The notes beneath the pieces were generated by a model, which ran no database searches, had not been told where the DNA came from, and worked only from the letters and a program-made list of their open reading frames with translations. A DNA stretch of 64,000 nucleotides from Cytophagaceae bacterium (GTDB lineage: Bacteria > Bacteroidota > Bacteroidia > Cytophagales > Spirosomataceae), in NCBI GenBank assembly GCA_027486845.1, contig JAIXOL010000033.1, positions 1 to 64,000 of the forward strand. The letters run 5' to 3'. A program made the translations under genes and the position numbers. Below, in pieces: positions 53,343 to 63,067 of the stretch; within the stretch, counting starts at the first letter, position 1, and the number at the start of each line of letters is the position of its first letter.

Positions 53343-55436
53343 CTACAAAAACAAACTCAAACTCGCTCCAAACTGCCAATTTCTTGGTGCGGCGGTGTTG
53401 AAAAAGCGATTTCCTACGGCGTTGATGTCATTACCGAGGCTATACACTTCATTGAGCAGATTATCGCCTGCGGTGTAAAAATTTAAGCCTATTCGCTCGA
53501 AATTTTTACGATAACCAATTCTTGCATTCAATAATTTATAAGAATTGGCATAAACCGTATTTGCATCATTCAACGGAATACGGTCGGTAAAATTGAGCGT
53601 TGAGTTGAGGTAAAAACCCATTTTTGTTTGTAAATCTACACCCGAAACCCACACTTGGCGAGGCACGCCCGTGAGTGCATTGCCCGATAAATCGGTTTTG
53701 AGTTGAAGATAGTTTTTAAAACTATAATCATTAAAAGTATAACTGGTAAAAACTCGCAATTCTTGAATAAATTCTTTGTCTATATTCTTGATAATCAAGC
53801 TATTTAACAATAATTCAAGTCCGTTTTGAAGTGTACTTCCTGCATTAGTAAAAATTTCTCTTCCTGTATTATCGGTTCGACGAACAATAGTATTATTTAA
53901 TCGAAATGAATAGGCCGTAACATCAAAATTAAGTCGTTTTTTTAGCAAATTCCCACGAGTACCGATTTCGTAGTTGATACCTTTTTCGGGAGCAAGCGAT
54001 GGCACAAACGTGCTATTCTGATAACCGCTGATGTATTCCGTAACGGTTGGCGGAGAAAAACCACTACTCACGCTCGCAAAAATCGAGATTTTATCTTGTA
54101 TTTTCTTCAAAAGGGCAATTCTTGGCAAAAATGCAGCTGGTAATAATTCGGAAATTGGCTTAATTTTCGGAGCATCCGACAGGCGAGTGAAATCATATTT
54201 AAAGCGATTATAGCTACCGCCAATCGTCAAAATGAAATTTTGTGGCAAGTCAGTTTCGAGCTGACCAAACAAGAAATAATTCCATGCCGCTACGTTATCG
54301 TTGGTTTGTAAAGTGTCAATTACGCCCGCTTTATTGCCAAAATTACGAATCACCCAAGCCGATTTTTGGAGTTCACCGCCCACAGTTAAGCGATTTTTCA
54401 AATTTCCGACATCAAACGAATAATTCATTCGGCTTCTTCCGCCAAAAGTTTGTTCGTTACGGATTTCATAATTCGTAATAAATGGATTGCGGAGTTCGGA
54501 AACTGTACCGTAAATACTCATTACGTTTGTCCAATGAGCATTCAAACGATATTCTTGCGAAACACCAATATTGAATAATTTCTGATAAATTCCTGCTTTT
54601 TGCTGAATCGAACTTGGCAAAGTTGCCGTTGCCAAACGTGCCTGACTTGGGTCTTTTTCAAACTGTGCTTGATTCAATCCGCCTGGGGTTTGGTATTTAA
54701 TGTCCGAATATAAAGTACTGATATTTAAGGTTTTACTTGGCGAAACAAAATAGCTCGAACGCCAACTTAGTACATCACGCACGGCCGCACTATTTTGTCG
54801 ATAACCATCTGTTTGGGCGTGAGCATAACTCAATACTGAATTGACTTTTTCGGAAGCCACATTCCAAGAAAAATTTCTATTTTGCAAGCCATAACTGCCA
54901 TAAGCTACGCCAGAATTGATATAATTTGTATGCCCTTTACGAGTATTATTGCCATCGGCTTTTGCTCCTCCGAGTAGCACAACACCGCCCGTTCCTGCTC
55001 CGTAAATACTTCCTGCGGGGCCTTTGATTACTTCTATATTGCCGATTGTGTTCATATCAAGCGAGTTCAGAAAAGTATTGCCATTTCCATCAGTCAGTGG
55101 AATATCATTCCAATAAACTTTTACATTACGAACCCCAAAAGGCGAACGAAGTGAACTTCCACGAATTGCCAAACGATAACTTCCAGGCGATCGTTCTTCC
55201 ATGCGTACACCTGGCAAAGTATTGAAAACTGGCACTAAACTCATATTTTCAAAGCGTTGTATATCTTTGATAGTAAGCACATTAACCGATGCGGCGGTTT
55301 CGCTTAACTTGCGTTCGGTTTCGAACCCACGCACGACAACTTCGTTGAGTTGTTTGGTAGAATCGGTTTTTTGGGCAAGACAATTTAGAGCAATAAAAGC
55401 AATAAAAAGAGTATTAGAAAAGTAAGTTTTAAGCAT
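53343..55436 (-). CDS. TonB-dependent receptor (siderophore/metal type)
   Basis: Outer-membrane receptor with signal peptide (1-21, ends NCLAQ), no CarboxypepD domain, a TonB-box-like stretch (QLNEVVVRGFET), plug (about 45-160; RLAIRGSSLRSPFGVRNVKV, IEVIKGPAGSIYGAGTGG) and barrel to the final aromatic strand (NWQFGASLSLFL). The plug and size (697 aa) are those of iron or cobalamin-type receptors, similar to FecA-like Bacteroidota proteins. It begins 22 bp after comEC, so all three genes from the esterase downward are likely one transcript. Confidence 0.9.
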   Translation of the reverse strand: MLKTYFSNTLFIAFIALNCLAQKTDSTKQLNEVVVRGFETERKLSETAASVNVLTIKDIQRFENMSLVPVFNTLPGVRMEERSPGSYRLAIRGSSLRSPFGVRNVKVYWNDIPLTDGNGNTFLNSLDMNTIGNIEVIKGPAGSIYGAGTGGVVLLGGAKADGNNTRKGHTNYINSGVAYGSYGLQNRNFSWNVASEKVNSVLSYAHAQTDGYRQNSAAVRDVLSWRSSYFVSPSKTLNISTLYSDIKYQTPGGLNQAQFEKDPSQARLATATLPSSIQQKAGIYQKLFNIGVSQEYRLNAHWTNVMSIYGTVSELRNPFITNYEIRNEQTFGGRSRMNYSFDVGNLKNRLTVGGELQKSAWVIRNFGNKAGVIDTLQTNDNVAAWNYFLFGQLETDLPQNFILTIGGSYNRFKYDFTRLSDAPKIKPISELLPAAFLPRIALLKKIQDKISIFASVSSGFSPPTVTEYISGYQNSTFVPSLAPEKGINYEIGTRGNLLKKRLNFDVTAYSFRLNNTIVRRTDNTGREIFTNAGSTLQNGLELLLNSLIIKNIDKEFIQELRVFTSYTFNDYSFKNYLQLKTDLSGNALTGVPRQVWVSGVDLQTKMGFYLNSTLNFTDRIPLNDANTVYANSYKLLNARIGYRKNFERIGLNFYTAGDNLLNEVYSLGNDINAVGNRFFNTAAPRNWQFGASLSLFL

Positions 55437-55458
55437 TTGAAAGTTCTAAAAATTGTAA

Positions 55459-57531
55459 TTATTCATTAATCGAAAAAGCACCTGTATCGTACAAAGAAAT
55501 AAGATTGAGGTGTAGGCTATCGGCTTGGTTTTTAAGGGTTTCTACCACATATCGTTTGTTGGAATCATCGACAATTATCAAGCCTGTTTGGAATTTACTG
55601 AAAGCTGGACTTAGTTTCCGAACGGCATTGTTGGAAAGCAGCACATAATCAGCGTTACCTTGCAAATTTCCGTTGAACTTTTGCTGTAACCACAAGATTC
55701 GTTTTCCTCCAAAATCCAGAAAAGTTACGCCTTGTTTATTGGCATACTGATTTAATGCCAATTTATTTTGATTGACAACTCCGTGTTTATCGTAATAGTT
55801 TTTGAGGTGGAAATTATAGATTTTCGGACTGTTGAGCAGAGCGGTATCAGCAATAAAAGTGGCAGATTTTCCATCAATGATACTAATACCCGACTTTTTA
55901 GGAATAAAATGAAAAGTCAAGGCTTTTTGTTGGCTTTGAAAATAGTCCTTCGTAATATTCAAGCAAACTAAAATACTCATAATCAATAAAGTAGCTCGCA
56001 AATATTTAATTTCAGAACGAAGAAAAAAGAATATAATGAGCATTATTGTTGCATACAAAAATAGCATTTCGGGAATCGACATCGAAAAACCTTTCAGCGT
56101 AGCAAAAGGTAATTTTTCGACAATAAAAATGCTTTTATTGAGCCAAACGAGCGAATATTTCAAGATAAAAGTAACAATATTCGATAAAATAGGAATCTGG
56201 GCAACCATCAATAAAAGTAAACCCGCAGGCAAAACCGCAAACGAGAAAAAAGCCACAAATGGATTAGCAATGAGGAAAAACGTGGGAAATTGATGAAAAT
56301 AATAAACGCTCAACGGAAAAGTAAACAACTGTGCCGAAAAACAAACACAAGTGCCTTCCCAAAGATTTCTAATAATAGGATTGTTTGGCGTGATGAGTTG
56401 ATTGAGATACGGATGTAAGAAAACAATGCCAATAATAGCCAAATAAGATAACTGAAAACCAACATCTATCAACCAGTAAGGATTCCAACAAAGTAGTAAA
56501 AGTGCCGAGATAGCGAGAGTATTGTAAATATTCTGTCGGCGGTCAATAGCCATTCCGATTTGAATAAATGAAAACATCACCGTTGCTCGTAAGACGGTAG
56601 AAGAAAGTCCAGTGAAAATGGCATAACCCCACAAAAGCAGAATCACGACCAAAGCAAAGATTTGTTTGCCGTATTTTCCACGTTTTTTTATCCAACCCAA
56701 CATCCAGCCGAGAAACAAAAACAAAATTCCAACGTGCATTCCCGACACCGAAAGTACGTGAATAGCTCCCGAAGCTGAGTAAGCATCGAGTAGTTCATTA
56801 TCAATATCATCACGCAAACCAACAACCATCGCACTCGCAACTCCATATTCGTTGGGCGTTTGAATTCGGGCTTTAAAAACGCTATCGGCATACTGATTTG
56901 ATTTGTACGAAAACTCCAAAATCTTGGAAGGTGCTTCATGGTCAATTTTGATATATTCTTGTCCCCACAAAAAATGATGAGCATAAACGCCTTTGTTTTG
57001 CAAAAACCGTCGATAGTCAAATTCTTCTGGGTTTTTAGGTGCTTCCACTTCACGAGGCATATCTTTTATCAAAAAAACATCGCCGTATTGTGGTTTTTCA
57101 GACTCCTGTCGGTTGAAATAAAGGAGCGTTTTACCAGTAGAATTTTGCCATTTACCATCAACCTTTATAGCGTTTATTTCGGCTTCAACTTTGTATGTTT
57201 TGGGTTTTGTTTCGGCATTTGAAATAATGACAGCTTGATAATGAGTAAACTGCGGCAAGTTTGTATAATGACTTGGCTGATTGATAGCGGTTTTCTGATA
57301 AGTGAGCAACCAACCAGCCAAGAAAATAATAAGCATGAGCGTCGTTCCACGCAGAAAAGGCTTTTTTATGTAAATGGAAGCAATGAAAACAAGCGATAAA
57401 CCGCCAATCAAGTAATAGATATTTTTTGGAGAAAATGGCAAATCTTCGCCTGATTGCGTGAGCAAAAAAGCAGTTATCCCCAAAATAAAAAACAGCAAAT
57501 ATCTGACTACTGGAAAAGCGGTGAATTTCAT
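55459..57531 (-). CDS. comEC: ComEC/Rec2-type DNA-uptake channel
   Basis: Inner-membrane channel for incoming single-stranded DNA. An N-terminal DUF4131 domain with TMs (about 7-25 and 60-75) is followed by a beta domain (about 90-200) and the Competence domain (about 230-500; SGAIHVLSVSGMHVGILFLF is diagnostic). The C-terminal part (about 530-690) aligns in place with the metallo-beta-lactamase-like domain but shows no HxHxDH, so that domain is degenerate or replaced. Its ATG overlaps the stop of the esterase gene (ATGA), so the two are translationally coupled. Confidence 0.9.
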   Translation of the reverse strand: MKFTAFPVVRYLLFFILGITAFLLTQSGEDLPFSPKNIYYLIGGLSLVFIASIYIKKPFLRGTTLMLIIFLAGWLLTYQKTAINQPSHYTNLPQFTHYQAVIISNAETKPKTYKVEAEINAIKVDGKWQNSTGKTLLYFNRQESEKPQYGDVFLIKDMPREVEAPKNPEEFDYRRFLQNKGVYAHHFLWGQEYIKIDHEAPSKILEFSYKSNQYADSVFKARIQTPNEYGVASAMVVGLRDDIDNELLDAYSASGAIHVLSVSGMHVGILFLFLGWMLGWIKKRGKYGKQIFALVVILLLWGYAIFTGLSSTVLRATVMFSFIQIGMAIDRRQNIYNTLAISALLLLCWNPYWLIDVGFQLSYLAIIGIVFLHPYLNQLITPNNPIIRNLWEGTCVCFSAQLFTFPLSVYYFHQFPTFFLIANPFVAFFSFAVLPAGLLLLMVAQIPILSNIVTFILKYSLVWLNKSIFIVEKLPFATLKGFSMSIPEMLFLYATIMLIIFFFLRSEIKYLRATLLIMSILVCLNITKDYFQSQQKALTFHFIPKKSGISIIDGKSATFIADTALLNSPKIYNFHLKNYYDKHGVVNQNKLALNQYANKQGVTFLDFGGKRILWLQQKFNGNLQGNADYVLLSNNAVRKLSPAFSKFQTGLIIVDDSNKRYVVETLKNQADSLHLNLISLYDTGAFSINE

Positions 57532-58820
57532 TTCTTAATTAATTTATCGAGTAACCAATTTTGTATAACTTCATTTTCTTCGGGAAAAGTCCAATGACCT
57601 GTTTCTTGGTACAATTTTAATTCTTTTGGCGAAGAAATCGAATTATAGGCAGCCCACATTGAGGTCGGCGGACAAGTTTCATCATTAAAACCCATCGAAT
57701 ATATACACGGAACTTTAAGGTTTTTGGCAAAATTGACAACATCATAATAAGCCGCCGTCTTGATTTTAGCTTCGGTATTATGTTGGGTATTTCTTTTATC
57801 GAAAATATGTGGCCAACCGCCCGCACGACCTTTCAGATAACCAACCATGTCAGACATTGCTGGATAAGTCGGAGCTGCCCATTTCACTCGAGAATCAAGA
57901 GCTGCCGTAATAATAGATAAAGCTCCGCCTTGACTTCCGCCAACAACTGCTAAATTTACACCATCAAATTGCGGTAAACTTACCAAAAAATCATTAGCAC
58001 GTACACAACCCATAAATACTTTCTTATAATAATATTGGTCACGATTATCTAAATTAAACGTCCAATAACCACTAAGTGCGGCCGTTGCTAAATCAGTATA
58101 AACGCCTAAATCCATCGTCACAGGAATTCCATGAATGCCAATTTCTAAGGTAATTACTCCTTTTTCGGCGGTTCTCACATCACCTGCATACGGACGCACA
58201 CCAGCTCCTGGCACACGTAACAAAGCTGGATATTTTCCTTCTTTTTTTGGAACGCACAAAACGCCATACAAACGAGTTGTACCACCTTCTTTATAATTTT
58301 GAAGATTTAGATGATAAACGTTTACCGTTTCGGTGCATCGCTCGGGCAGTAAAGTCATTTTTGCATCCATTGGCACTTTTGAGAGACTTGCCTTCGCTTT
58401 ATTCCAAAATTCCGTAAAATCACTCGGCATTTCTACTGCTGGCTGAATTTTTTCGGGTTCAAAAGCGGCCGTTGCCAGATTTCGGTATTCTTTACCATCA
58501 ACCTTTGCAATAACAGTACAACGTAAAAACCCCGAAGTTGTCATTGTTCCACCATCGAGTTTTATCACGCCGTCTTTTAAAAAAGCACTATCTTTCTTGG
58601 TTTCAAATCTTTCTGGCCCAATTTGGTAAGTAATTTTCGTATTTTTTAATGGATTTCCCCATTTCAGAACTGTTACAGAGAAAGTTACTTTTTCTCCAAT
58701 TTTATACGTCCAATCTTCATGGTCGGGTGCAACAATTACTTTTATCATTTGTGTAGTAGGTTGGGCAAAAGCCAAACTACTGACGAGCAAAAAAGAGAGA
58801 ATGTAAACGAGTTTTTTCAT
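57528..58820 (-). CDS. Secreted acetylxylan-esterase-like (AXE1) hydrolase
   Basis: Alpha/beta hydrolase of the AXE1/cephalosporin-C deacetylase group. Signal peptide 1-19 (SLAFAQ). An N-terminal beta domain (about 25-120) precedes the hydrolase. The nucleophile elbow is GGSQGGAL (S near 296); the acid is in GFNDETCPP and the His in TGHWTFPEE. It probably deacetylates polysaccharides outside the cytoplasm. 430 aa. The gene begins a transcript with comEC, overlapping it by 4 nt, which is an unusual pairing. Confidence 0.88.
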   Translation of the reverse strand: MKKLVYILSFLLVSSLAFAQPTTQMIKVIVAPDHEDWTYKIGEKVTFSVTVLKWGNPLKNTKITYQIGPERFETKKDSAFLKDGVIKLDGGTMTTSGFLRCTVIAKVDGKEYRNLATAAFEPEKIQPAVEMPSDFTEFWNKAKASLSKVPMDAKMTLLPERCTETVNVYHLNLQNYKEGGTTRLYGVLCVPKKEGKYPALLRVPGAGVRPYAGDVRTAEKGVITLEIGIHGIPVTMDLGVYTDLATAALSGYWTFNLDNRDQYYYKKVFMGCVRANDFLVSLPQFDGVNLAVVGGSQGGALSIITAALDSRVKWAAPTYPAMSDMVGYLKGRAGGWPHIFDKRNTQHNTEAKIKTAAYYDVVNFAKNLKVPCIYSMGFNDETCPPTSMWAAYNSISSPKELKLYQETGHWTFPEENEVIQNWLLDKLIKK

Positions 58821-58877
58821 TGATTATAAAAATTTTAGGTTGATTGTTTTGTAAAAATTTAACAAGGCTGGAGACTT

Positions 58878-59591
58878 CTATTTTATCAAATACGGTCTGA
58901 TAATTTTTGTCCATGCTGCGTATCCTGGGGGCTTCATGTGCAGACTATCACCCACGAAATAATCACCATTGATACTGCCATTCGGGCGATACATCGCAGG
59001 GCGAATATCAATATAAGTAAAGTTTTTATGCTTTTTAATATAATCCTCAATCATGGCATCGGCTTTAGCAACTTTTGACCAATCAGCTTTTCTTGAAATC
59101 GAAGGTTTCATTGAAATATAGTAAACTTTAGTTTTGGGAAGTTGATTCTGAATCAAAGTGGCCAATTCGGCAAAATTATCGAAAACCTGTTCAGAAGTTC
59201 TTTGTGGTTTTCCCATGAAAAGGTCATTTTCGCAGTAAAGAACAATCGTTTTTGGCTTATACGGCACGAGCATTCGTTCGGCATAATAAGTCATTTCGGG
59301 AAAAGTTGCCGACCCAAAACCATGATTGATAACTGAAAGCGGAGAAAAATCTTCTTTCAAAGTTTTCCAAAGTCTGATGCTTGAACTTCCGTAAAAAACG
59401 GTTTGTCCTTGCAATTTTTCTAAACCAATTTCGGCATCTTTTTTTTCATAATTCACAATCTCGCTTTCAAGTCGATTGACTCTATAATCAACCTCATCGG
59501 GCGGTGCAATCGGTGTAAAAGTTATCGTACGTTGGCAAGCGATTGTGAGTAAACACAAAAAAATAGGAAGAAGTAAAGTCTTTTTTGTCAT
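58878..59591 (-). CDS. SGNH/GDSL hydrolase lipoprotein
   Basis: Esterase of the SGNH fold, attached to the membrane. Start at 59591 (MTKKTLLLPIFLCLLTIACQ), which gives a lipoprotein signal with Cys19; the longer frame has no sense. Block I is VFYGSSSIRLW (about 66-76; catalytic Ser), block II GFGSATFPE, block III YCENDLFMG and block V DSLHMKPPGY (catalytic Asp-His). 237 aa. Likely acts on acylated sugars; upstream of, but separate from, the AXE1 gene by 57 bp. Confidence 0.88.
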   Translation of the reverse strand: MTKKTLLLPIFLCLLTIACQRTITFTPIAPPDEVDYRVNRLESEIVNYEKKDAEIGLEKLQGQTVFYGSSSIRLWKTLKEDFSPLSVINHGFGSATFPEMTYYAERMLVPYKPKTIVLYCENDLFMGKPQRTSEQVFDNFAELATLIQNQLPKTKVYYISMKPSISRKADWSKVAKADAMIEDYIKKHKNFTYIDIRPAMYRPNGSINGDYFVGDSLHMKPPGYAAWTKIIRPYLIK

Positions 59592-59740
59592 GAGTTTTGT
59601 TAAGGTAAAATTTATTGAGGAAAAATAGATAATCAAAAATACAGAAAACACGATTGGTTTTCTAATTTATTATCGTTCAGAGCCTTGAAAATCAAATCTT
59701 GTAAATCTAATAATCTTTTTTAATCGTATCGAAAATGATT

Positions 59741-59748
59741 TAGCTTTG
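59741..59748 (+). promoter_or_regulatory. -7 element of anmK
   Basis: TAGCTTTG matches TAnnTTTG, 19 bp before the ATG, so the leader is very short. The -33 site is weak (TTTT). Confidence 0.45.
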
Positions 59749-59767
59749 TATTTAAAATATAGACATA

Positions 59768-60973
59768 ATGAACCAAAACATCGACAAACTTTATAAGATT
59801 GCTCAAAAAGAGGAACGATTGATAATTGGCTTAATGTCAGGTACTTCGATGGATGGACTTGACGTGGCCTTATGTAAGTTTCGTGGCAGCGGTGGAAATA
59901 CCGAAGTAAATATCATAGCTTTTGAGACCGTTGGTTTTACGGAAGATATTAAAGACGAAATCAGAAAGATTTTTGCCAAATCCACCATTGAGTTTCAACA
60001 ACTTTGTATGTTAAACCCTTGGATTGGGAATCTTCATGCCGAAATCATTAATGATTGTTTGAAAAAATGGAATATATCCTCCGAAGATGTTGACCTAATC
60101 GCTAGTCATGGACAAACGGTTTTTCACGCTCCAAAAATCCTTCATGGACTCGAAAAATTTCCAAATGCCACACTTCAAATTGGCGATGGCGACCACATTG
60201 CCGTGAAAACGGGTATCATTACATTCTCAGATTTTCGTCAAAAACATTGTGCAGCAGGTGGCGAAGGAGCTCCGTTGGCAGTTTACGGAGATTACTTGAT
60301 TTTTTCAAAACGAGATGAAAATCGCATTTTATTAAACATGGGAGGCATCGCCAATTTTACATATTTAGCAGGAAATCTTAATGCCAATGAAGTTTTTGCA
60401 ACCGATACTGGCCCAGGAAATACATTGATTGATGCCTACGTAAAAAAACACTTTGGCCTACCTTATGATGATAATGCCAAGATTGCAAGTCGTGGAATTG
60501 TGAATCAAGAATTACTCAAAGAACTAAAAAATGACAAGTTTTTCGAGGAAAAATCGGGCGACGTTACGCTCCCAAAAACAACAGGGCCCGAATTGTTTAA
60601 TCTTGAATATCTAAAAAACGCACAAGAAAAAAGCAAAACACTAGAACATTCTCACGAAGATATTTTGGCGACTTTATGCCGTTTTTCAGCCGAAACCATA
60701 GCAGATGCAATTTTACAGTTTAAATCTAATTCGTGCAAAATCTACGGAAGTGGCGGTGGAGTGCATAATCCTTTAATTATGAGCAATTTGCGAGAACTAT
60801 TACCCAACTTTGACTTTCAAGAAACCGATGATTTGGGTATTGCTGGCGACGCAAAAGAGGCGGTTTTATTCGCAACCCTCGCAAATGAAGCGATTGCTGG
60901 TGGACAAACAAATTTTGGTTCACGCCAAGGTGTTCCGAGTGTTAGTATGGGTAAAATTTCATTTCCGAAATAA
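59768..60973 (+). CDS. anmK: Anhydro-N-acetylmuramic acid kinase
   Basis: Phosphorylates and opens 1,6-anhydro-MurNAc during cell-wall recycling. The ATP-binding phosphate-1 motif GLMSGTSMDGLDVAL lies at 21-35. DLIASHGQTVFHAP (about 113-126), LNMGGIANFTYL (about 192-203) and ATDTGPGNTLIDAY (about 215-228) are diagnostic of AnmK. 401 aa, full length. Together with pbpC it shows active peptidoglycan turnover. No murQ or ampG adjoins it. Confidence 0.95.
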   Translation: MNQNIDKLYKIAQKEERLIIGLMSGTSMDGLDVALCKFRGSGGNTEVNIIAFETVGFTEDIKDEIRKIFAKSTIEFQQLCMLNPWIGNLHAEIINDCLKKWNISSEDVDLIASHGQTVFHAPKILHGLEKFPNATLQIGDGDHIAVKTGIITFSDFRQKHCAAGGEGAPLAVYGDYLIFSKRDENRILLNMGGIANFTYLAGNLNANEVFATDTGPGNTLIDAYVKKHFGLPYDDNAKIASRGIVNQELLKELKNDKFFEEKSGDVTLPKTTGPELFNLEYLKNAQEKSKTLEHSHEDILATLCRFSAETIADAILQFKSNSCKIYGSGGGVHNPLIMSNLRELLPNFDFQETDDLGIAGDAKEAVLFATLANEAIAGGQTNFGSRQGVPSVSMGKISFPK

Positions 60974-61057
60974 TTTTGTTCAACTTTGCATAATGTTTTA
61001 AGCGAAATTTCAGTCTAATTTATTAAAGTTGAAAGAAGCCTGAATAAATTTATAATA

Positions 61058-62965
61058 ATGTTTTCAAAAATGTTAATCAAAAGATACCCTATCTTTTTGG
61101 GTTTGCTGTGTATTCTTTCTTTTAAAACCTTTTGCCAAATTGCCATTTCTCACCCAGTTGAGCGAATGATATTTCAGCGAAATAATTCAAACCAAGCACC
61201 AATCAATATTGCTGGCACTTATTATTCGGCAATTGATAGGATTGATGCGAGGGTGGTAGCACAACAAGGCGGCACAACAACCGATTGGACTACTATACAA
61301 ACAAATCCCAGCAATGGTTATTTTTATGGAACGCTTACCGCAGCAGGTGGTTGGTATAGCTTAGAAGTAAGAGCTTACAAAAATAATGTATTGATTGATA
61401 CTAAAACGCTCCAAAAAGTTGGTGTGGGTGAGGTTTTTGCCATTGCAGGACAATCTAATGCACAAGGAGGAGCGGGCGTAAGCACACCTGCCACTGATGA
61501 TAGGGTAAATTCGGTGAATTATAGCGACAATCTGACTGACTATAACAGATTACCGATTGGTTTTTCAAAAATGGTTGGTGATTCTGGTAAAATTGGCCCT
61601 TTTCATTATGTGCCTTGGGCGTGGGGAAAATTGGGAGATTTATTGGCAAGCAAATTAGGCGTTCCAATTTTATTTTACGGAGCAGGTCACGGCGGAACGT
61701 CAAGTGAAAACTGGAGTAAATCTGCTCAAGGCTTACCTTACAACGGAGAAAGTTGGAAACGCCAAGATTTGGGAGCTCCATATCGGGCTTTAGAAAATAG
61801 TGTAGCTTATTATGGTAGTCTTACTGGCCTTCGTGGCGTACTTTGGCACCAAGGAGAAAGCGACCCAGAAACCTTTTTTATACCATATTATGAAAACATA
61901 AGGAATGTTATAAATAAAACTCGTGAAAATACTGAACATAGCACTTTAGCATGGATTGTAGCAAGGGTTTCGAGAAATCCAGAACCTCATGATGGCCCGA
62001 TTTTTGGACAAAATACGCTTATTTCGGGTTTTAATAACGACCCAAATTTTCCACCAGTTCCTAATGTTTTTGCAGGACCAAACACTGACAATATTAATGG
62101 GTCGGCAAATCGAACTGATGGGATTCACTTTGATACTTACGCAGGACAAATTGAATTTGCTAATGCATGGGATGCTAGTCTAAACAGTACCTTTTTTACC
62201 AATTCAACACCAATGATGGCTTCTCCGTTATTGGCTGTTACGTTGGCTTGCAATCCAACCAATCCAGCTACACCAATCTCATTAAGTGTTGTTGGGGCTT
62301 ATAATAAATATGCTTGGTCTAATCGGCAAAATACCGTTCCAGAGTCGGTTGGATTTAATTATAGTGGTTGTTGTCAATACACAAATATTCCACTTTCGGG
62401 CTACGAAAATCTCAATTGGAGAACTTTAGATAGTGTGGCAACTATTTCGGTTTCTTCGGCAAGATTTGCGGCTAACGTTCGCAAAGCATCAAAGAAAGTG
62501 CTTTTTAGTCCTGTTATTGATTTAACAACCTTTACATTACCAACAAATCCAAGTTTTACAGCATCGGCTTTGCAGATAAGACCTAACCAAAATCTGACGC
62601 TAACGGGAGCAAGTTGTAATGGAAGCTATGTTTGGTCAACAGGAGCGAGCGTAAATCCGCTAACTTTTGCTCCTGCTGCAACGGCAGCTTATACGGTTCA
62701 ATGTAAAACTTTGCATTGTATTAGTCCTGTTTCATCACCGCAATCTGTCATTGTTTCTTCTTGTTTTCCGAGTAGTTTATCTTTAAATGGCCCAGTGAAT
62801 ACGGCAGAGTCAGCCTATGCAAGTAAACAATCGATTCAGAGTAATCAGATTATTCAATTAAGTGGCAAAATTGATTATAATGCCAAAACTAAAGTGGAGC
62901 TTTTGCCAGGTTTTGAAGCAAAACCAGGTGCAGTTTTCAAAGCTTTTATTTTGGGGTGTGATTGA
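61058..62965 (+). CDS. Secreted sialate O-acetylesterase-like protein with C-terminal beta domain
   Basis: Carbohydrate esterase (SGNH, sialate-O-acetylesterase/CE6 type). Signal peptide to about residue 26 (KTFCQ). After a small Fn-like beta domain, the esterase holds VFAIAGQSNAQGGAG (about 126-140; catalytic Ser), LWHQGESDPE (about 265-274) and TDGIHFDTYAGQ (Asp-His, about 349-360). The second half (about 400-570) is Cys- and Ser-rich. The last 60 residues (QSIQSNQIIQLSGKIDY ... VELLPGFEAKPGAVF, ending GCD) match a C-terminal domain common on secreted Cytophagales proteins. 635 aa. Substrates probably acetylated glycans. Confidence 0.85.
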   Translation: MFSKMLIKRYPIFLGLLCILSFKTFCQIAISHPVERMIFQRNNSNQAPINIAGTYYSAIDRIDARVVAQQGGTTTDWTTIQTNPSNGYFYGTLTAAGGWYSLEVRAYKNNVLIDTKTLQKVGVGEVFAIAGQSNAQGGAGVSTPATDDRVNSVNYSDNLTDYNRLPIGFSKMVGDSGKIGPFHYVPWAWGKLGDLLASKLGVPILFYGAGHGGTSSENWSKSAQGLPYNGESWKRQDLGAPYRALENSVAYYGSLTGLRGVLWHQGESDPETFFIPYYENIRNVINKTRENTEHSTLAWIVARVSRNPEPHDGPIFGQNTLISGFNNDPNFPPVPNVFAGPNTDNINGSANRTDGIHFDTYAGQIEFANAWDASLNSTFFTNSTPMMASPLLAVTLACNPTNPATPISLSVVGAYNKYAWSNRQNTVPESVGFNYSGCCQYTNIPLSGYENLNWRTLDSVATISVSSARFAANVRKASKKVLFSPVIDLTTFTLPTNPSFTASALQIRPNQNLTLTGASCNGSYVWSTGASVNPLTFAPAATAAYTVQCKTLHCISPVSSPQSVIVSSCFPSSLSLNGPVNTAESAYASKQSIQSNQIIQLSGKIDYNAKTKVELLPGFEAKPGAVFKAFILGCD

Positions 62966-63001
62966 AATAGTCCATAGTTAATAGACAACGAGTCCACAGA
63001 G

Positions 63002-63055
63002 TTTTGCAATAAAAAAGGAGTTTTTCGTACGAAAAACTCCTTTTTTATTGCAAAA
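63002..63055. terminator. Perfect 54-bp palindrome, bidirectional terminator
   Basis: A 27-bp arm from TTTTGCAAT to TTTTTCGT is followed with no spacer by its exact reverse complement. Centre CGTACG. It contains A6/T6 runs on both sides of GGAG/CTCC, so either transcript would form a stem then a T-run. It lies between the convergent esterase and ppc genes. Confidence 0.92.
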
Positions 63056-63067
63056 TATATAAGAAAC

